From assembly GCA_026008535.1 (NCBI GenBank), contig BRKX01000019.1:29950977-30014976 (forward strand): 64,000 bases of DNA, in the 5' to 3' direction. The notes below the pieces were generated by a model. The model did no database searches. It was not told where the DNA came from and saw nothing but the letters and a program-made list of their open reading frames with translations. The position numbers and the translations under genes are program-made. The DNA is from Perilla frutescens. Its lineage: Eukaryota > Streptophyta > Magnoliopsida > Lamiales > Lamiaceae. Shown piece after piece: positions 1 to 12,263 of this stretch (positions are counted from its first letter, which is position 1; every line of letters starts with the position of its first letter).

Positions 1-504
1 AATGTATAAAGTAACAAAAATGGAACATGAAACTCACCAAATCGATCCATGGATGTAGTTTCGAACTTCACGGGCTTCAAAAAAATCTCCGTGCAATGTC
101 GAACAATTGGATTCAACTCGATTTCGAACTCTCCGCGGTGAAAGTTGCGGCTGTCTTTTTTTTCACTATTTTACGGCTTTATTTTTTAAATTGAATGGTG
201 ACTTTCCGTTTTTAATCTTTCAAAGTTTAAGTTTTTTTAACTGATTTTATGTTTTTTATTTTCAGATTTTAAGTTTTTTTTAAGTAAAAAACATATTTAA
301 TATGAAAAGGTATTATAATCGGATGCAAAGAGTAAAAAAAGTGGTGCATGACAAAGCTGTGGCGCAAAGAATAAACATGAGGTGCAAACACAAACTCCCA
401 TTTGAGAATTCGTAAAGATCCCTAATTCTAAAAGCTCAAACCAAAAAAAAACCTACTGGCCGCGGCTGTTCAACTCTCAGTTCAGTCTTCTTCTAAAAAA
501 AAAA
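1..504. other. AT-rich intergenic DNA with a MULE-like end
   Basis: No gene is visible. Bases 330-400 resemble the right end of the inverted-repeat element at 505-1337: a 'gtggtgca...gcaaagaataaa...gtgcaaa...aactccc' pattern. This suggests a second, degraded member of the same family directly upstream. Confidence 0.5.
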
Positions 505-1337
505 GGAAGTTTCTAAATGCACCACTAAAATTACTCTTTGCACTACACTTACTCCATGCACCACTATTTTTACTCTTTGCACCACACACATTTACATTAC
601 TACCCCTCACTCCAAAAAAAATTATTTTACATAAAAAAAACAAAAAAAAAATGCTCGGAAACAAAATTTTGAACACGTTCGTCTTGTTCGAAAATATTAA
701 TTCGAACAACTCATACTTAGAAAAAAAAAGTTGGTTCGAAAACTAAAGTTTGAACAACCTTCATTTGTTCGGAAACTAAAGTTCGAACAACCATCATTTG
801 TTCGGAAACTAAAGTTTGAACGACACTTAGAAAATTTCAGGATACAAATGTGTTAGAAATTATTTTCCGAACAAACTATGTTCGAAAATTAAAGTTCGAA
901 CCACTCTAATATTTTCGAAAAATTGAATTCGAACACATTGAACTCCAATTTTTCTCCAAGTGTTGTTCGAAAAATGGAGTTCGAACCACTCCAAAATGTT
1001 CGAAATTTTCAGTTCGAACATATCGCGATCTGAACAAAAAAAACCTCCACAACACTTTCTAAACTCGATTATTTTTTATCAGTACACTCATACTAGCATC
1101 TAATACTTCTAATAAACTATTATAAGTTGATGAATACTTCGATTAATTTATTTTCTTTTTAAAAAATTTTTAGTTTTGAATTTATGGTGCATTGAGTAAT
1201 TTTAGTAGTATGAACAAGTAATAAAAGGGTATTGAAGTAATTTCATAATTATTTTATTTTTTCTTTTTTTCTTTCGTGGTGCAAAGAGTAATTTTATGGT
1301 GTAAAGAGTAAATTTAGTGGTACAAATAAGAACTCCC
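505..1337. mobile_element. MULE-like non-autonomous element with terminal inverted repeats
   Basis: The left end (505-544, ggaagtttctaaatgcacca...) matches the reverse complement of the right end (1300-1337, ...ggtacaaataagaactccc) over about 38 bp with few differences. Flanking 9-mers are aaaaaaaaa on the left and aaagaaaaa on the right, one mismatch apart. That is compatible with the 9-bp target duplication of Mutator-like elements, but it is weak because the sequence is A-rich. There is no coding capacity. The interior (about 640-1030) is filled with TTCGAA palindromes. The family assignment is inference. Confidence 0.55.
640..1030. repeat. TTCGAA-rich degenerate tandem repeat
   Basis: The palindrome TTCGAA occurs about a dozen times. 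It sits in alternating contexts such as 'gttcgaacaacc' and 'ttgttcggaaactaaag', and a unit of roughly 35 bp is partly repeated in tandem around 735-820. It lies inside the inverted-repeat element. Confidence 0.6.
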
Positions 1338-1670
1338 AAAGAAAAACAACTATGTTCAGTCTCTTCTCTCTTTTCGTCTCTCGACCTCGCCGACGCCGGC
1401 CACCACGTCCGTCCCACCGCTGCCTCCGTTGGAGTAGTTCACCCTCCCTCTCTCTATCTCGGCTCTCGCTCAGTTGCTCTCTCTTTCCATCTGTCGACCT
1501 CGCCGGCCACCACCATTCGTCCCGTCGCTGACCGTCCCCGCTGCTGGAGTAAATCACCGTTGCTATATCTTTGATTGTCGAGTCGTTGACTGCTTCGAGC
1601 TGAAGAGGAGGCCCGCGACGTCACACCTCCTTTCACCTCAAATTTCAAAATAAATTCACATAGTTGCAAT
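1338..1670 (+). other. CT-rich possible 5' leader exon
   Basis: This stretch is far more C/T- and GC-rich than its surroundings (ctctcgacctcgccg...). It contains two related copies about 120 bp apart of a 'ctcgacctcgccg..ggccacca' segment and ends at a good donor (caat|gtaagt at 1671). It could be a spliced 5' UTR exon of the PPR gene at 3811, whose ATG follows an acceptor-like ctgcatgcag. Transcript evidence would be needed; it may also be repeat-derived. Confidence 0.3.
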
Positions 1671-3810
1671 GTAAGTTATCGATTCTGAATTATTGTTAGT
1701 TGAGCTTTTCATTAATTTTTTTACTTCTAATTGAGTTTATATCATATAAGAAGTCCAGCCAGTAGCAAAAAAGATTTGTTTTTTCAAGTCATCTCTGAAT
1801 GTCTATAAAAGTCTAAAATGGCGGGTTAAATCTCTGAAATTTCTTGGTAAAATCTCATATTGATGTTTGATTCTACATTTGCACTCAACTTTGTTAATTT
1901 TACTCTCGTATGTTAGACTAAAATAAACAAACACATACTAATACAGCAACATTAGCTTCATTTGATCAGTAAATAAAATATTAATTGCAGCTCTCACATT
2001 CTGGCTCTCTCTTTCTGATGTTAGTTATAGAGGTTTATATATGATGCTTCTAGATTGTGAAATTTGTTTATTATTTTGGCTATTATTTACACAATTAGTC
2101 AAGTAGTTCAGAATCGAAAAAAAAAGAAGGAAAACCGAGCTGGTTTGGTCAAGTTTGGTCCTCATCCTTAATTTGGTTCGGTCCCGTCCTAAATATTTTC
2201 TGATTCGGTCTATTCGGTATTAGGATTTTTTGATCGGAATAGACCGAATGCTCACAATTCACAACCCGTCGCTACTGCTCTCTAGTCTCTAACTCCTCTA
2301 GTGAATCACAAATAATCTCTTCTCTCATAATTCACAACTCAAGCGCAGATTATGATAAAGAAGATGGGGAAGAGATGACCTTCTTCTTGCCTCTGACTCC
2401 TTTAGCACAGCACTAGGAAATATGAATTGTCTAATCTGTTGTTGAAGCTTCGACCGCCGCAGCTCTCAACTCCTGCAAACAACTCATAGGTATTTCAACT
2501 TTTGTTTGTCTGATTTGGTTTTTACTAGACTTGTAGCTCTTCTCTTTAACTCTTGCTACACATTATCTTATTGAGGCTTAAGGCAACTCTTTTGTCTATG
2601 ATGTGAGTTTAGGTTGCTCTTTTGGTATTTGTTGCGGACATATGTCAATCCAATCAATTATGTCGGCTTGCAGTTGGCACATAGAGTATCAGACTAAAGT
2701 TAGTGTTGATTAATATGGGCTTAATTTTGAATCTTGGTTTGTTGAAGTTTTTGTTATTGACTTACTTGATCGGATTTGAAGCTTATGTACTTGTAAGAAT
2801 TTGATGATGGTTTGTCATTTATGTGGTGTGTTGTTTTGAATAATGTTATTATTTTTGCTTAGATTTGCACATTCTGATTTTAGTTTAGAGAAAAATGAGA
2901 CTTTGTTATATAAGGGTCTAAATAGACCAGGCTTAGGCCTACGTTCAACATGGAAGGCCCACGCCGTTTAGCGCAAGGCCCGGCTCAGCCTGACCTATTT
3001 TCATGCCTAGTTTATTCTAATTGGTCAAGAGCCCTTTAACTTGGAAGATAATAGAATTACCGCATGGAGCTTAACTACATTGTTTATAATTTTTAATTTT
3101 AATTATTAATTATTAATTTTTCTTCTGTGATATTCCATTTTAGCGCAACCCAACATCTGCTCACATGTCGCTTAGTTATGTTTCTCGACTCTTTCTCATC
3201 TCGTCTCACTAGACCTAGACCGCTTTTATCTCGTTAAACCCTAACATATTGGGATTCTCGTCACATAATTGATACTTTGCATTGTATTTAATCATAGATA
3301 AATGTTGAGGAATGTGATTATGCATTTGTTTAACTTTCATGTTAACTGCACTGATGATTTGTGGATATTCATCTATGTGTATGCATGTCATTGCTTAGCT
3401 AGTTTTTCTTCATACAATGTGGGTTGGAAACAATTCAAGTCGTCTTTTCATTTTATCAATTCTGTGAGTTGAATTTAATACATTCTTAAAGTTGGAGGTT
3501 TTTTGATATGTAGATTAAATGCAATTTATCAAGTTAAGTTAATATGAATTGGATTTTGGATTATTTCTTAGTTCATGGTGGAGGTAAGTTTGATTTCCAC
3601 GTTTAATGGTGCAAATTGAAAATCTGTTGACATGATTTGGAGCTGATTAAAATTTAAATGTCTTCGAAGATTTATGAGACGTTTCTTTATGCAGGTATGG
3701 AGTATTGTAAATTTATTGGTTTGGCACTTCAAATACTGTACTTATAATTTGCTTCTAGTTTTTGTTTTTCTGGATGTCCATCTTTTTAAGTTATTCTTTC
3801 TGCATGCAGA
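1671..3810. other. Non-coding region upstream of the PPR gene
   Basis: No protein-coding exon is supported. A 'ggttcggtc' -rich stretch at 2140-2250 and a 'aggcccggctcagcctgacc' segment around 2940-3000 look like eroded repeats. A second gene-like leader segment near 2280-2490 ends in a donor-like 'ag|gtattt'. The last bases before 3811 (tttctgcatgcag) resemble a splice acceptor, so an intron may lie in the 5' UTR. Confidence 0.35.
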
Positions 3811-6258
3811 ATGCTTCCCGTTCGTAAAGGTGGGATTTCTTTAAATTATCTGTCGAGGTCCAGTTGTTACCTCTTACGTTATGGTGCGAGCTACATTGGA
3901 AATTTATCGAATGTCTATGATGAAAGAAGTGGAGAGATTTATTTTGAGCGGCTATTTAGAGCTTGCACGAAATTTGAGGATGCCAAGTGCCTTCATGCTC
4001 TTCTTATTGTGTCAGGGAAAGCCCACAACACATTTGTTGCCACCAGACTTATCAATATCTATTCCTTTCTCGGCAATGTTTCCTTGTCCCGAAATACTTT
4101 CGATCAAGTTCAAGACAAGGACTCTTACACATGGAACTCGATGATTTCTGCTTATGTACGGGACTGCAATTCCATTGAAGCAGTGAAATGTGCATTTGAG
4201 ATGCTGTCAAGAACAGATGTTAGACCTGATTTTCATACTTTCCCACCAGTGTTGAAAGCTTGTAGTGCTTTACTTGATGGGGCAAGCTTGCATTGTTGGA
4301 TTTTGAAATTGGGGTTTGAATGGGATGTGTTTGTGGCTGCTTCCTTGGTGCATATGTATTGCCGTTTTGGACTTTCTCACAGTGCCTATTCAATTTTTAT
4401 GGATATGCCATATCGTGATACAGGATGTTGGAATTCTATGATTTCTGGGTTTTCCCAAAATGGTAATGCTAAAGAGGCATTAAGTATTTTGAATGACATG
4501 ATATTGGAGGGAGTGAAGATGGATTCAATGACTGTTGCTACTATTCTCTCGGTTTGTGTTCAAATGAATGACTTATTACGAGGGATGCTTATCCATTTAT
4601 TTATCATAAAACATGGCTTGGAGTTTAATGTATTTGTTTCCAATGCCTTGATTAATATGTATGCCAAGTTTGGTGAATTAAAATGTGCTCTAAATGTGTT
4701 TGACCACATGAATGCTAGAGATAAAGTGTCATGGAACTCTATAATGGCAGCGTATGAGCAAAATAATCATCCATGTGTTGCAATTGAATTCTTCCACCAA
4801 ATGCAATCAAATAAAGTTCAACCAGATTTGTTGACTCTAGTCACCTTGTCTTCCTGTGTTGCTCAGATGAAGGATTCTTTATGTGTCAAATCTGTTCATG
4901 GATTTATCATGAGAAAGTGTTGGATTACAAAAGACGTAGTGATTGGAAATGGAATTATTGACATGTATGCAAAATCAGGCATTGTTGATTCTGCACGAAA
5001 GGTTTTTGAGGGGCTTCCAGGTAAAGATGCAATCTCATGGAATACAATGATCACAGGCTATGCTCAAAATGGTCTTGCAGGTGATGCTATTGAGGTGTAC
5101 TGTAGGATGCAAGAAGATGAGGACATGAAACCTAACCAAGGGACATGGGTGTCTATTTTACCGGCTTATGCACATCTTGGAGCTCTGAGAGATGGAATGA
5201 GAATCCATGGTCAAGTGCTCAAGGAAAACCTTGAGTTGGATATCTTTGTTGGTACTTGTCTTATTGACTTGTATGGAAAATGTGGGACGTTGAATGAAGC
5301 AAAGTCCTTATTTTATCTGCTATCTAGAGAGACCTCCGTACCTTGGAATGCCATAATCTCATGTTATGGACTTCATGGACGTGGCGACACATCATTGAAA
5401 TTCTTTGAGGAAATGTTAAATGAAGGAGTGAAGCCAGATCGTGTGACCTTTTTATCGATATTGAATGCTTGCAGCCATTCTGGTTTGGTTGATGAGGGAA
5501 AATGGTATTTTCAAGTGATGCAGCGAGAATGTGGGATCATGCCTACATTGAAGCATTATGGTTGCATGGTAGACATGTTTGGTAGGGCTGGACTCTTAGA
5601 AACTGCATATAATTTTATTGAGAGCATGCCCATGAGACCTGATGCTTCAGTATGGGGAGCTCTACTCGGTGCTTGTAGAATCCATGGAAATGTGGAAATG
5701 GGTAGAAAGGCATCAAGTCACTTGTTTGAACTTGGTTCACAAGATGCCGGATATTATGTTTTGTTATCTAATCTTTATGCAAACTTTGGTCGATGGGAAG
5801 GGGTGAATGAAGTGAGATCATTGGCTAGGAATCGATGCTTGTGGAAGACTCGTGGGTGGAGCTCAATTGAACTAAATAATAGATTTGAAATCTTTTATAG
5901 TGGCAATCAGTCTCACCCACATTATGAAAAGATACTTAAGGAATTGGGAGTGCTGAATGCTAAATTAAAAGGTCTCGGTTATACCCCAGACTCTAGTTTT
6001 GTACTGCAAGATGTTGAAGATGATGAGAAAGAAAATATCCTTTCAAACCACAGCGAGAGATTGGCTATTATGTTTGGTATTCTCAATACACCCCCTAAAA
6101 CTTGTATTAGAATATACAAGAATTTACGTGTATGTGGCGACTGCCATAGCATCACAAAGTTCATATCAAAACTTACAGAAAGGGAGATTATTGTAAGGGA
6201 TTCTAATCGATTTCACCACTTCAAAGATGGGCTTTGTTCATGTGGTGATTATTGGTGA
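3811..6258 (+). CDS. EMB2758: PLS-class DYW pentatricopeptide-repeat protein (EMB2758/At4g33990-like)
   Basis: This is an intact, intronless frame of 815 codons, as is usual for plant PPR genes. It begins with a short organelle-targeting-like N-terminus. Tandem P/L/S repeats run from about residue 75 to 620 and show the WNSMI, WNTMI and DMYAK signatures. An E-type region follows, then a C-terminal DYW domain. Deaminase-type zinc ligands are visible: HSE at 747-749 and CGDC (C775, C778). Further conserved residues are HH 802-803 and CSC 809-811, and the protein ends exactly in DYW. DYW proteins carry out site-specific C-to-U editing of plastid or mitochondrial transcripts. The repeat-by-repeat wording closely follows Arabidopsis At4g33990 (EMB2758, about 823 residues), from memory rather than a search. 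The ATG chosen is the first in frame and directly follows a possible acceptor. No breaks are seen, so it is probably functional. Confidence 0.93.
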   Translation: MLPVRKGGISLNYLSRSSCYLLRYGASYIGNLSNVYDERSGEIYFERLFRACTKFEDAKCLHALLIVSGKAHNTFVATRLINIYSFLGNVSLSRNTFDQVQDKDSYTWNSMISAYVRDCNSIEAVKCAFEMLSRTDVRPDFHTFPPVLKACSALLDGASLHCWILKLGFEWDVFVAASLVHMYCRFGLSHSAYSIFMDMPYRDTGCWNSMISGFSQNGNAKEALSILNDMILEGVKMDSMTVATILSVCVQMNDLLRGMLIHLFIIKHGLEFNVFVSNALINMYAKFGELKCALNVFDHMNARDKVSWNSIMAAYEQNNHPCVAIEFFHQMQSNKVQPDLLTLVTLSSCVAQMKDSLCVKSVHGFIMRKCWITKDVVIGNGIIDMYAKSGIVDSARKVFEGLPGKDAISWNTMITGYAQNGLAGDAIEVYCRMQEDEDMKPNQGTWVSILPAYAHLGALRDGMRIHGQVLKENLELDIFVGTCLIDLYGKCGTLNEAKSLFYLLSRETSVPWNAIISCYGLHGRGDTSLKFFEEMLNEGVKPDRVTFLSILNACSHSGLVDEGKWYFQVMQRECGIMPTLKHYGCMVDMFGRAGLLETAYNFIESMPMRPDASVWGALLGACRIHGNVEMGRKASSHLFELGSQDAGYYVLLSNLYANFGRWEGVNEVRSLARNRCLWKTRGWSSIELNNRFEIFYSGNQSHPHYEKILKELGVLNAKLKGLGYTPDSSFVLQDVEDDEKENILSNHSERLAIMFGILNTPPKTCIRIYKNLRVCGDCHSITKFISKLTEREIIVRDSNRFHHFKDGLCSCGDYW

Positions 6259-7200
6259 CATGTTGATTGCCATCTTGTTAGAGCATTGAAACTCTCCATT
6301 GATATCATTATCTATTCGAGAAGACTCCTGATGAAAATCAGATGTTATATATATGCAGTGTAAGGTAAGGATACTTATCTCGTCGTGTTCTGTTGATATT
6401 GTTTCCACCCTGCCCAAAGATTTTTCAATTATCTCAAATATTGTGCCAAAATGTAAAAAGTACTCTGTTCCTTAGTTTTTGTTGCAACTCCTAACATGAT
6501 CATGAATAGGCACAAGAAACAAAAATCCATGACACCTTGTTTGCATGGGCAAAATACTTATGTAGAAATTTAAGAAATATATTAAAGGGCACTATGTTTT
6601 TGCCAAAGCATGTTCATTAAAATTTATATGAATCCATAACTTCTTTACTAGAAGTTCTTTTACTGTGTGCTGTAGACTTGATGGACTACCTAATTCATCG
6701 TGGGTTAGGACTTAGGAGAACATTTTTCTTCGATACTTGTATGCTTTAATTCACTTTCATATTCATGAATGGTGGCCTATAGATATTAATGTTAAGGCAA
6801 GCTAGTACATTGTAATCCTTATCGACTGACTAAATACATATGCCTTCATTTCTTTTTACCGGCAACCTGCATCCTTATTTTATGTCGTGTGGCATGATGA
6901 AACAATCAGAAATTTAAACCTCACGATCTACTCATCGACAAGTTGAGGTAACAATATCATAGAGATTGAATTAATTTATTCTTTCAACATTTGCATCTAG
7001 TTTGGCATGCATTAGTCGAGCCAAGGATTTTGGTTCCGTGAGAGAAATTCACAAAGGATATTATAAATTCATGTGCCTGGGAAATGTGTATATAATTTTA
7101 TCTGTTTGTTTTCACTGATGAGTGATGACCATCTCCAGTCGTTGATATACATGGGATCTATGTTTAATTTGTTTTTCTTTTTATTTTTTCTTCTAAAAAA
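6259..7200. other. PPR 3' flank and spacer
   Basis: The 3' UTR of the PPR gene presumably lies in the first few hundred bases. No other coding exon, repeat or RNA gene is recognisable up to the pyruvate dehydrogenase pseudogene. Confidence 0.4.
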
Positions 7201-10200
7201 GGTCCCAATTTCTATGAGAATGTGACGTTCTCAATGTATGGAGACTGTGCTGCGAACCGGGGGCAGTTGTTTGAGGCGTTGAACATGGCCGCGCTGTGGG
7301 AACTGCCCGCTATTTTGGTCTGCAAGAATAATATTTCTAAGATGCTTGTTACTCTTTGAGATAATGACATATGAAAGAGGTGCTCAGATAATTGAACTTT
7401 AATTGCAAATGATTCAATTTCATTGGCTCCAATTTTGGGGCGTGAACAAGGAAATACATTATCAATCGTGGTATTGATTATGAGTTTAGTTATAAGATGT
7501 ATTAGAAAATTAATTATTCTCTTTTTGTTTCTTAGTGAGATGCTTGTGACTTTGGAGTTAAGATCATCCACTAAATGATTTCTACTTAATTCTGTCGCTA
7601 GGTTTTCAATTTTGCAAAGCTCAACATGACCTATGGCAATAGTATATGCTGTCTTCTATGACTGTTTGTTCGGATTTACACTATACATAACTTCATACTT
7701 GTGGTAATATTTATTTGATTATGGGTATTTGATTTGCTTAATTGAATTGGTATGTAGATGGAATGGGCACCGCAGAATGGAGGGCAGCAAAGAGTCCTGC
7801 TTATTACAAGAGAGGAGATTATGTTCCATGGTTGAAGGTAAAATGGCTTTTGTTTCTTGTTTATCTGTGCAATATATATCTTTCACTTTAAGTTCTGACA
7901 TGCTACATGTAACAATTGGTACTCGAAAGAGTCCATGCATTTTTTTCATTTTGTGAAGGCTATTCCTTGGCTTCCTTTGTTGCCAAGCTAATTGTAACCT
8001 TGTAATGTGGTCACTGATCACTTGTCACTTGCCACCTTGGCAAACAAACAATCTCTATAGCAGTTATAGTTTTATTTTTATAACTAAATGCATGCTAGAG
8101 TTGCTTTTTCTGCTGCTTTTTTTGTTTTCTTTTTATTCTATTTTAAAATGTACTAAAAGTCCAAAACTTTAGAAGCCTATTGATGTGCAATGGCAGGCGA
8201 CAGTGCTGGTTAAGTTTGATTGGAATTGCTTGTGAGTTTGGAAGAGTTTACTAATTAATCATGTGACTTTTTAAATGTTTCAGTATGTTATATTGGTGTG
8301 ATTAAGGGATGAAAAATAACATTTTTTTTAAAAATTGAATTCAGTTGTGAAATGCAACATTGTATTTTTAATAGTTGATTGTACATCACACAATGAATAA
8401 CTATTCTCCTGGAAAAAAGTTTTGGTCAGTGGTAGTTGAAAGTTTCAACCAAGTCTTGCTTATGGTTGTAAATGTGTAATGTGACGAACATAAAGGTGTT
8501 ATCTATGTCTGCCTCTATCTCCTTTTTGTAAAATTCATTTATGCTTCTGTGATTATGTATTAATGTTTAAATCAGATTCGGAGATGAGAAACATCTAGAT
8601 CCTTGATTATGTCATATGTTAATCTGATGGATTGACGTGGGAAAACAAGAACACTGCCACATTAAGCTGAATGATACTGGAACTTTGTTTCAAAACTGAA
8701 AATGATGAGCTTAGGTAGCGTGAAAGTGGTTTAATTACTTCAATTAGTTAACAGCATTTGCATGGCATGTATTTTTTTTATGTCTTTTGAAGGTGGATGG
8801 TATGGATGCCATTGCTGTCAAACAAGCATGCAAGTTTGCAAAGGAGCATGTTCTCAAGACTTGACCAATTGTGAGTGCACTTATTAGGTTTCCTGCCAAT
8901 TCTTGGCTCACATTCGTACCAAAAAATTCTTTTTTCTGTTATCCATGTAGCTGTTCGCTTTCATTCTTATTTCATGTGCCATATCCAGCAGTGGTGCAAA
9001 CTTGGAACAGTTTATTGGAGTTAGAAGAGAAAAAACGTGATCATCTCTAGTTTTTATGTTTTCGACTATTATACACATAATGGATTAATACATAATATAA
9101 GGAGATAACATATAGATCACGTTTTTAACTGCCCTTTTCCTATGGGTGTTCTTCTACAGTCTTTTCTTATCAATAGCATTTAACAACATACTGTATGCTT
9201 GTCCAAGTGATGGAAGTCCAAGGATACATTGTGGAGGAATGTCCCTCCTCTTAACAGCTCCATTTTCATTTTTGGATTTGATATGAACATCCCTTATTCC
9301 GGTGTAACTTTCTTGCTAGAAGCTCCTTGATTTCACTGCCTATGTAATTATGGCCTTTGATGTTGATCTCACATTGATGAATGTTTTCTTGATATGTGTA
9401 GTTTTGGGTAAAAGGTATTTCAGTATATTATTCCAGAGTAAGGAACCCACATATGACATATATATACAAATAAGTTATCCCTTGAACAAGAAAAAGATAA
9501 AACTAAAATACCTACAATCCTAGTACTACTAGGAATCATGATCATAAAATCTGTAAATATACACGATAAAACCTACAATACGCAGACAAGAACTCTGTTT
9601 CAGTTCTCAACTTTTACAATGTAATAAGACTCATTCATCTGCTTAAATATGTTCAGATTCTCGAAATGGATACTTGCTGATATCATGGACACTCCATGTC
9701 TGATCCTGGAAGCACATATCGTACACATGATGAGATTAGTGGTGTTAGACATGTGGTTATAAATTTGAATTCTTTATCTTGATGCTTAAGCCTCATGCTA
9801 GGCCTGTACTTGATTAATCCTTCTTCCCCACAGGAATGTGATCCAATTGAAAGAATCAGAAAGCTTATCCTAGCTCACGATCTTGCCAGTGAGAAGGAAC
9901 TGAAGGTAAAATAGTTGTGCATATATTCTTATGTGGTAATATTTCTTGTTTTAAACTCGTGTTCCTGGAGAATTCATTTTTTCTTGAATCAGGTCCTTTT
10001 TTACTTCCTTCTTGTCTAGATGAATTGAATGATTGTTCTGGCACTAGCTTTCCGTTCAGGAATAAAATCGTGGATGTTATTGTATCATTTTCGTTCTATT
10101 ATCTCAGGATGCTGAAAGAGAAGTAAGAAAAGAGGTCGATGATGCCATCGCACAAGCTAAGGTTTGAACTTTGAAGTTCCACACTTTTATATGATTTTGA

Positions 10201-11128
10201 TATGACATTACAAGAATACTTAATGGACTTTGGTTTGTATCATGACTTATCTCTATCTGGTTTTGCAGGAGAGTCCCATGCCTGATCCTTCAGAGCTGTT
10301 CACTAATGTATATGTCAAAGGCCTGGGAACCGAGGTAAAAATGTTTCTATCATATTCATTTATTTTTTGGGAGACTAACAAGTATAGATCTCAGAGTTCT
10401 CCCAACTCCCATACTGAGTGCTGACTATCATCTTGTTTCGTATCTACTTTTCTGACTCGTTTCAATTAAACTTCAGGTATAAGAGTATAAGTACACTAGA
10501 AAGAGGATCTGATTTAATCTATATTACCTCACCCGACTTGTTTTAATTAACCTAGAGTATCCTGTATCCTAGAAACTAGATTTCACAAACCTAGGTTGGT
10601 TAAGCCAAGCCACGAACTAGTCAAAAGTTCTGAAAATAAATAAAAGCTACTTAGCCATTGGCCTCTTGATGGAAAAAGGAATATCATCATGCGACTTCAC
10701 AAAACAACTATCTTTTCAGCATAGTGAAAGAGATTCTGTTAATCTTCCTGCTTACACTGAAGTATTCAATTGCTGTCATGTTTTGTCTGTTGATACATTA
10801 TTTATTAGTAACTGTTTTCTATGAAGTTAATTTCTGAGTTATGCTGGAGCCCTTTATATCTGAGCTGATTATCTCCTTAGAAATTACTGTATTTTGCCGG
10901 ATGGACCATCTGTTATCAGGTGTAGAAAGGCTATAACTTTCATACAGCAACGTGTTACGTAAATTTGAATATTATGCTAATCTATTTGCTGAAAGATATG
11001 TCCTTAACTGAACAGCTGCAGCTAGTATCCCAGTATTGAACTAATGTTGTTTGTAGTCTGACTGGAGTTCGCGTTGATTGCAGTCATTCGGAGCAGATAG
11101 AAAAAAAGTAAGAACTGTGCTTCCATGA
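7201..11128 (+). pseudogene. Truncated pseudogene of mitochondrial pyruvate dehydrogenase E1-alpha
   Basis: Eight exon-like blocks reproduce, in order, the C-terminal half of E1-alpha, the thiamine-diphosphate decarboxylase subunit of the mitochondrial pyruvate dehydrogenase complex. They are about 7213-7332 (NVTFSMYGDC...AILVCKNN), 7758-7837 (GMGTAEWRAAKSPAYYK), 8793-8870, 9657-9752 (YHGHSMSDPGSTYRTHDE), 9834-9905, 10108-10161, 10269-10334 (ESPMPDPSELFTNVYVKG) and 11084-11128 (ends TVLP then TGA). Introns are retained, so this is a DNA-level duplicate and not a processed copy. The presequence and N-terminal half are absent. Damage seen: GDG of the ThDP motif reads GDC; a TGA lies in the exon at 8793 (after VLKT) and another in the exon at 9657 (after MDTC); the exon after NN lacks a normal donor; and the 9752 donor is weak (cat|gtggtt). 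The truncation plus two stops make a functional product very unlikely. Confidence 0.88.
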
Positions 11129-11940
11129 ACCGGAACATCAATAGTCATTCAACATGCCAATGCTCATCCATGGACTAACTAGCAATAAAATAAGTAGAGC
11201 TCAGACAATAAGAGTTGCTGTTGGAGAATCTCGATATCCTGCTGAAAGCGTCACTCATTTTTTCTCTCTCTTCTTCACCTTTCCCAATTTGTGGATATTA
11301 CAGAAGATTGATTAACTTTGGTTATTTTACTCTTATTCATTAATTTTTTTGCAGCCTAACTCAAATATGAAAACTGAAATTGTGTCAACATATCTGGATT
11401 GGGAGGCCAGCTTTTGCCTCTCTGATTTTATTTCATAGTTGTTATAGTTGTGGGAAGTTGCATGAAGCACTTTGCAGATGCAATGGCCATTTCTTGCTAC
11501 TATGCTTCTACTCTATGACCATGATACTGCATTGGTGGAAATATTTTCTATAGGTTAAATTATTATTGTTGTTGCTGGTAAAAAGTTGTTACGAAGTTGA
11601 TTTATGTGTAAATTATATTTTGATACCTACATTTTTTGTTTTTTTTTTATCGCTTACATTTTCAAAATTAACAAAATAGTACTTACTTTTCCAAAAATTG
11701 GCAAATCTATATTTGATTAATTTTAGAAAATTGTATGTAATGAATTGAATTTTAAGATTTCTTGGTTGGAGATTTTTTTTTTTTTTGTGGCTAAGAAAAT
11801 ATGAACATTAAAATGCAATAAATTATGAATAATTTTTGGGTCGTTAAATTGATTAAATGCTAAATTTGAATTGTTTTTTTGAAAAAAAGGGTATTCTTTT
11901 GTTAATCCGTATTAATATAAAGCGTGTTATCTTACAATTT
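11129..11940. other. AT-rich spacer with a MITE-like segment
   Basis: No gene is seen. Bases about 11600-11900 (ttttgatacctacattttt..., ...aaaatagtacttac) are related to the segment at about 45940-46250, which carries the same 'acttacatttt' ends in inverted orientation. A shared short non-autonomous transposon family is likely. Confidence 0.35.
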
Positions 11941-11949
11941 TGGGTTTAT

Positions 11950-12180
11950 CTATTAAGGGAAATAATGTAATCATCCAATATTATTTAATATTTTATTATT
12001 ATTTGTATTCTAATTATTTTTTAATTTTGAGTTTACCTATTATAACTTTATTTTAAATTTTATCTAACGGTAATAATGTAATCATCTTATATTGTTTAAT
12101 ATTTCATTATTCTTTGTATTATCTAAGGGTAATAATGTAATCATATTATATTATTCAATATTTTATTATTCTTTGTATTC
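11950..12180. repeat. Degenerate tandem repeat, unit about 58 bp
   Basis: The phrase 'ggtaataatgtaatcat' followed by 'tattcaatattttattatt' recurs at about 11955, 12067 and 12125. The last two copies are about 58 bp apart. The repeat lies immediately upstream of the probable solo LTR. Confidence 0.6.
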
Positions 12181-12263
12181 TAATAATTGTTTAGTGTTTA
12201 AATGTGTTGTTTTACTATATTAATTTTGTTATGTTTAATAAATTATTTTCTTATATTTTATGT

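Noticed and set aside
1294..1669. Arg/Glu-rich open frames opposite the CT-rich leader
   Set aside because: Compositional artefacts of a CT-rich tract; better explained as leader or repeat sequence.
7212..7571. Minus-strand open frame of 119 codons
   Set aside because: It is antisense to the pyruvate dehydrogenase exon and the adjoining intron; no homology of its own.
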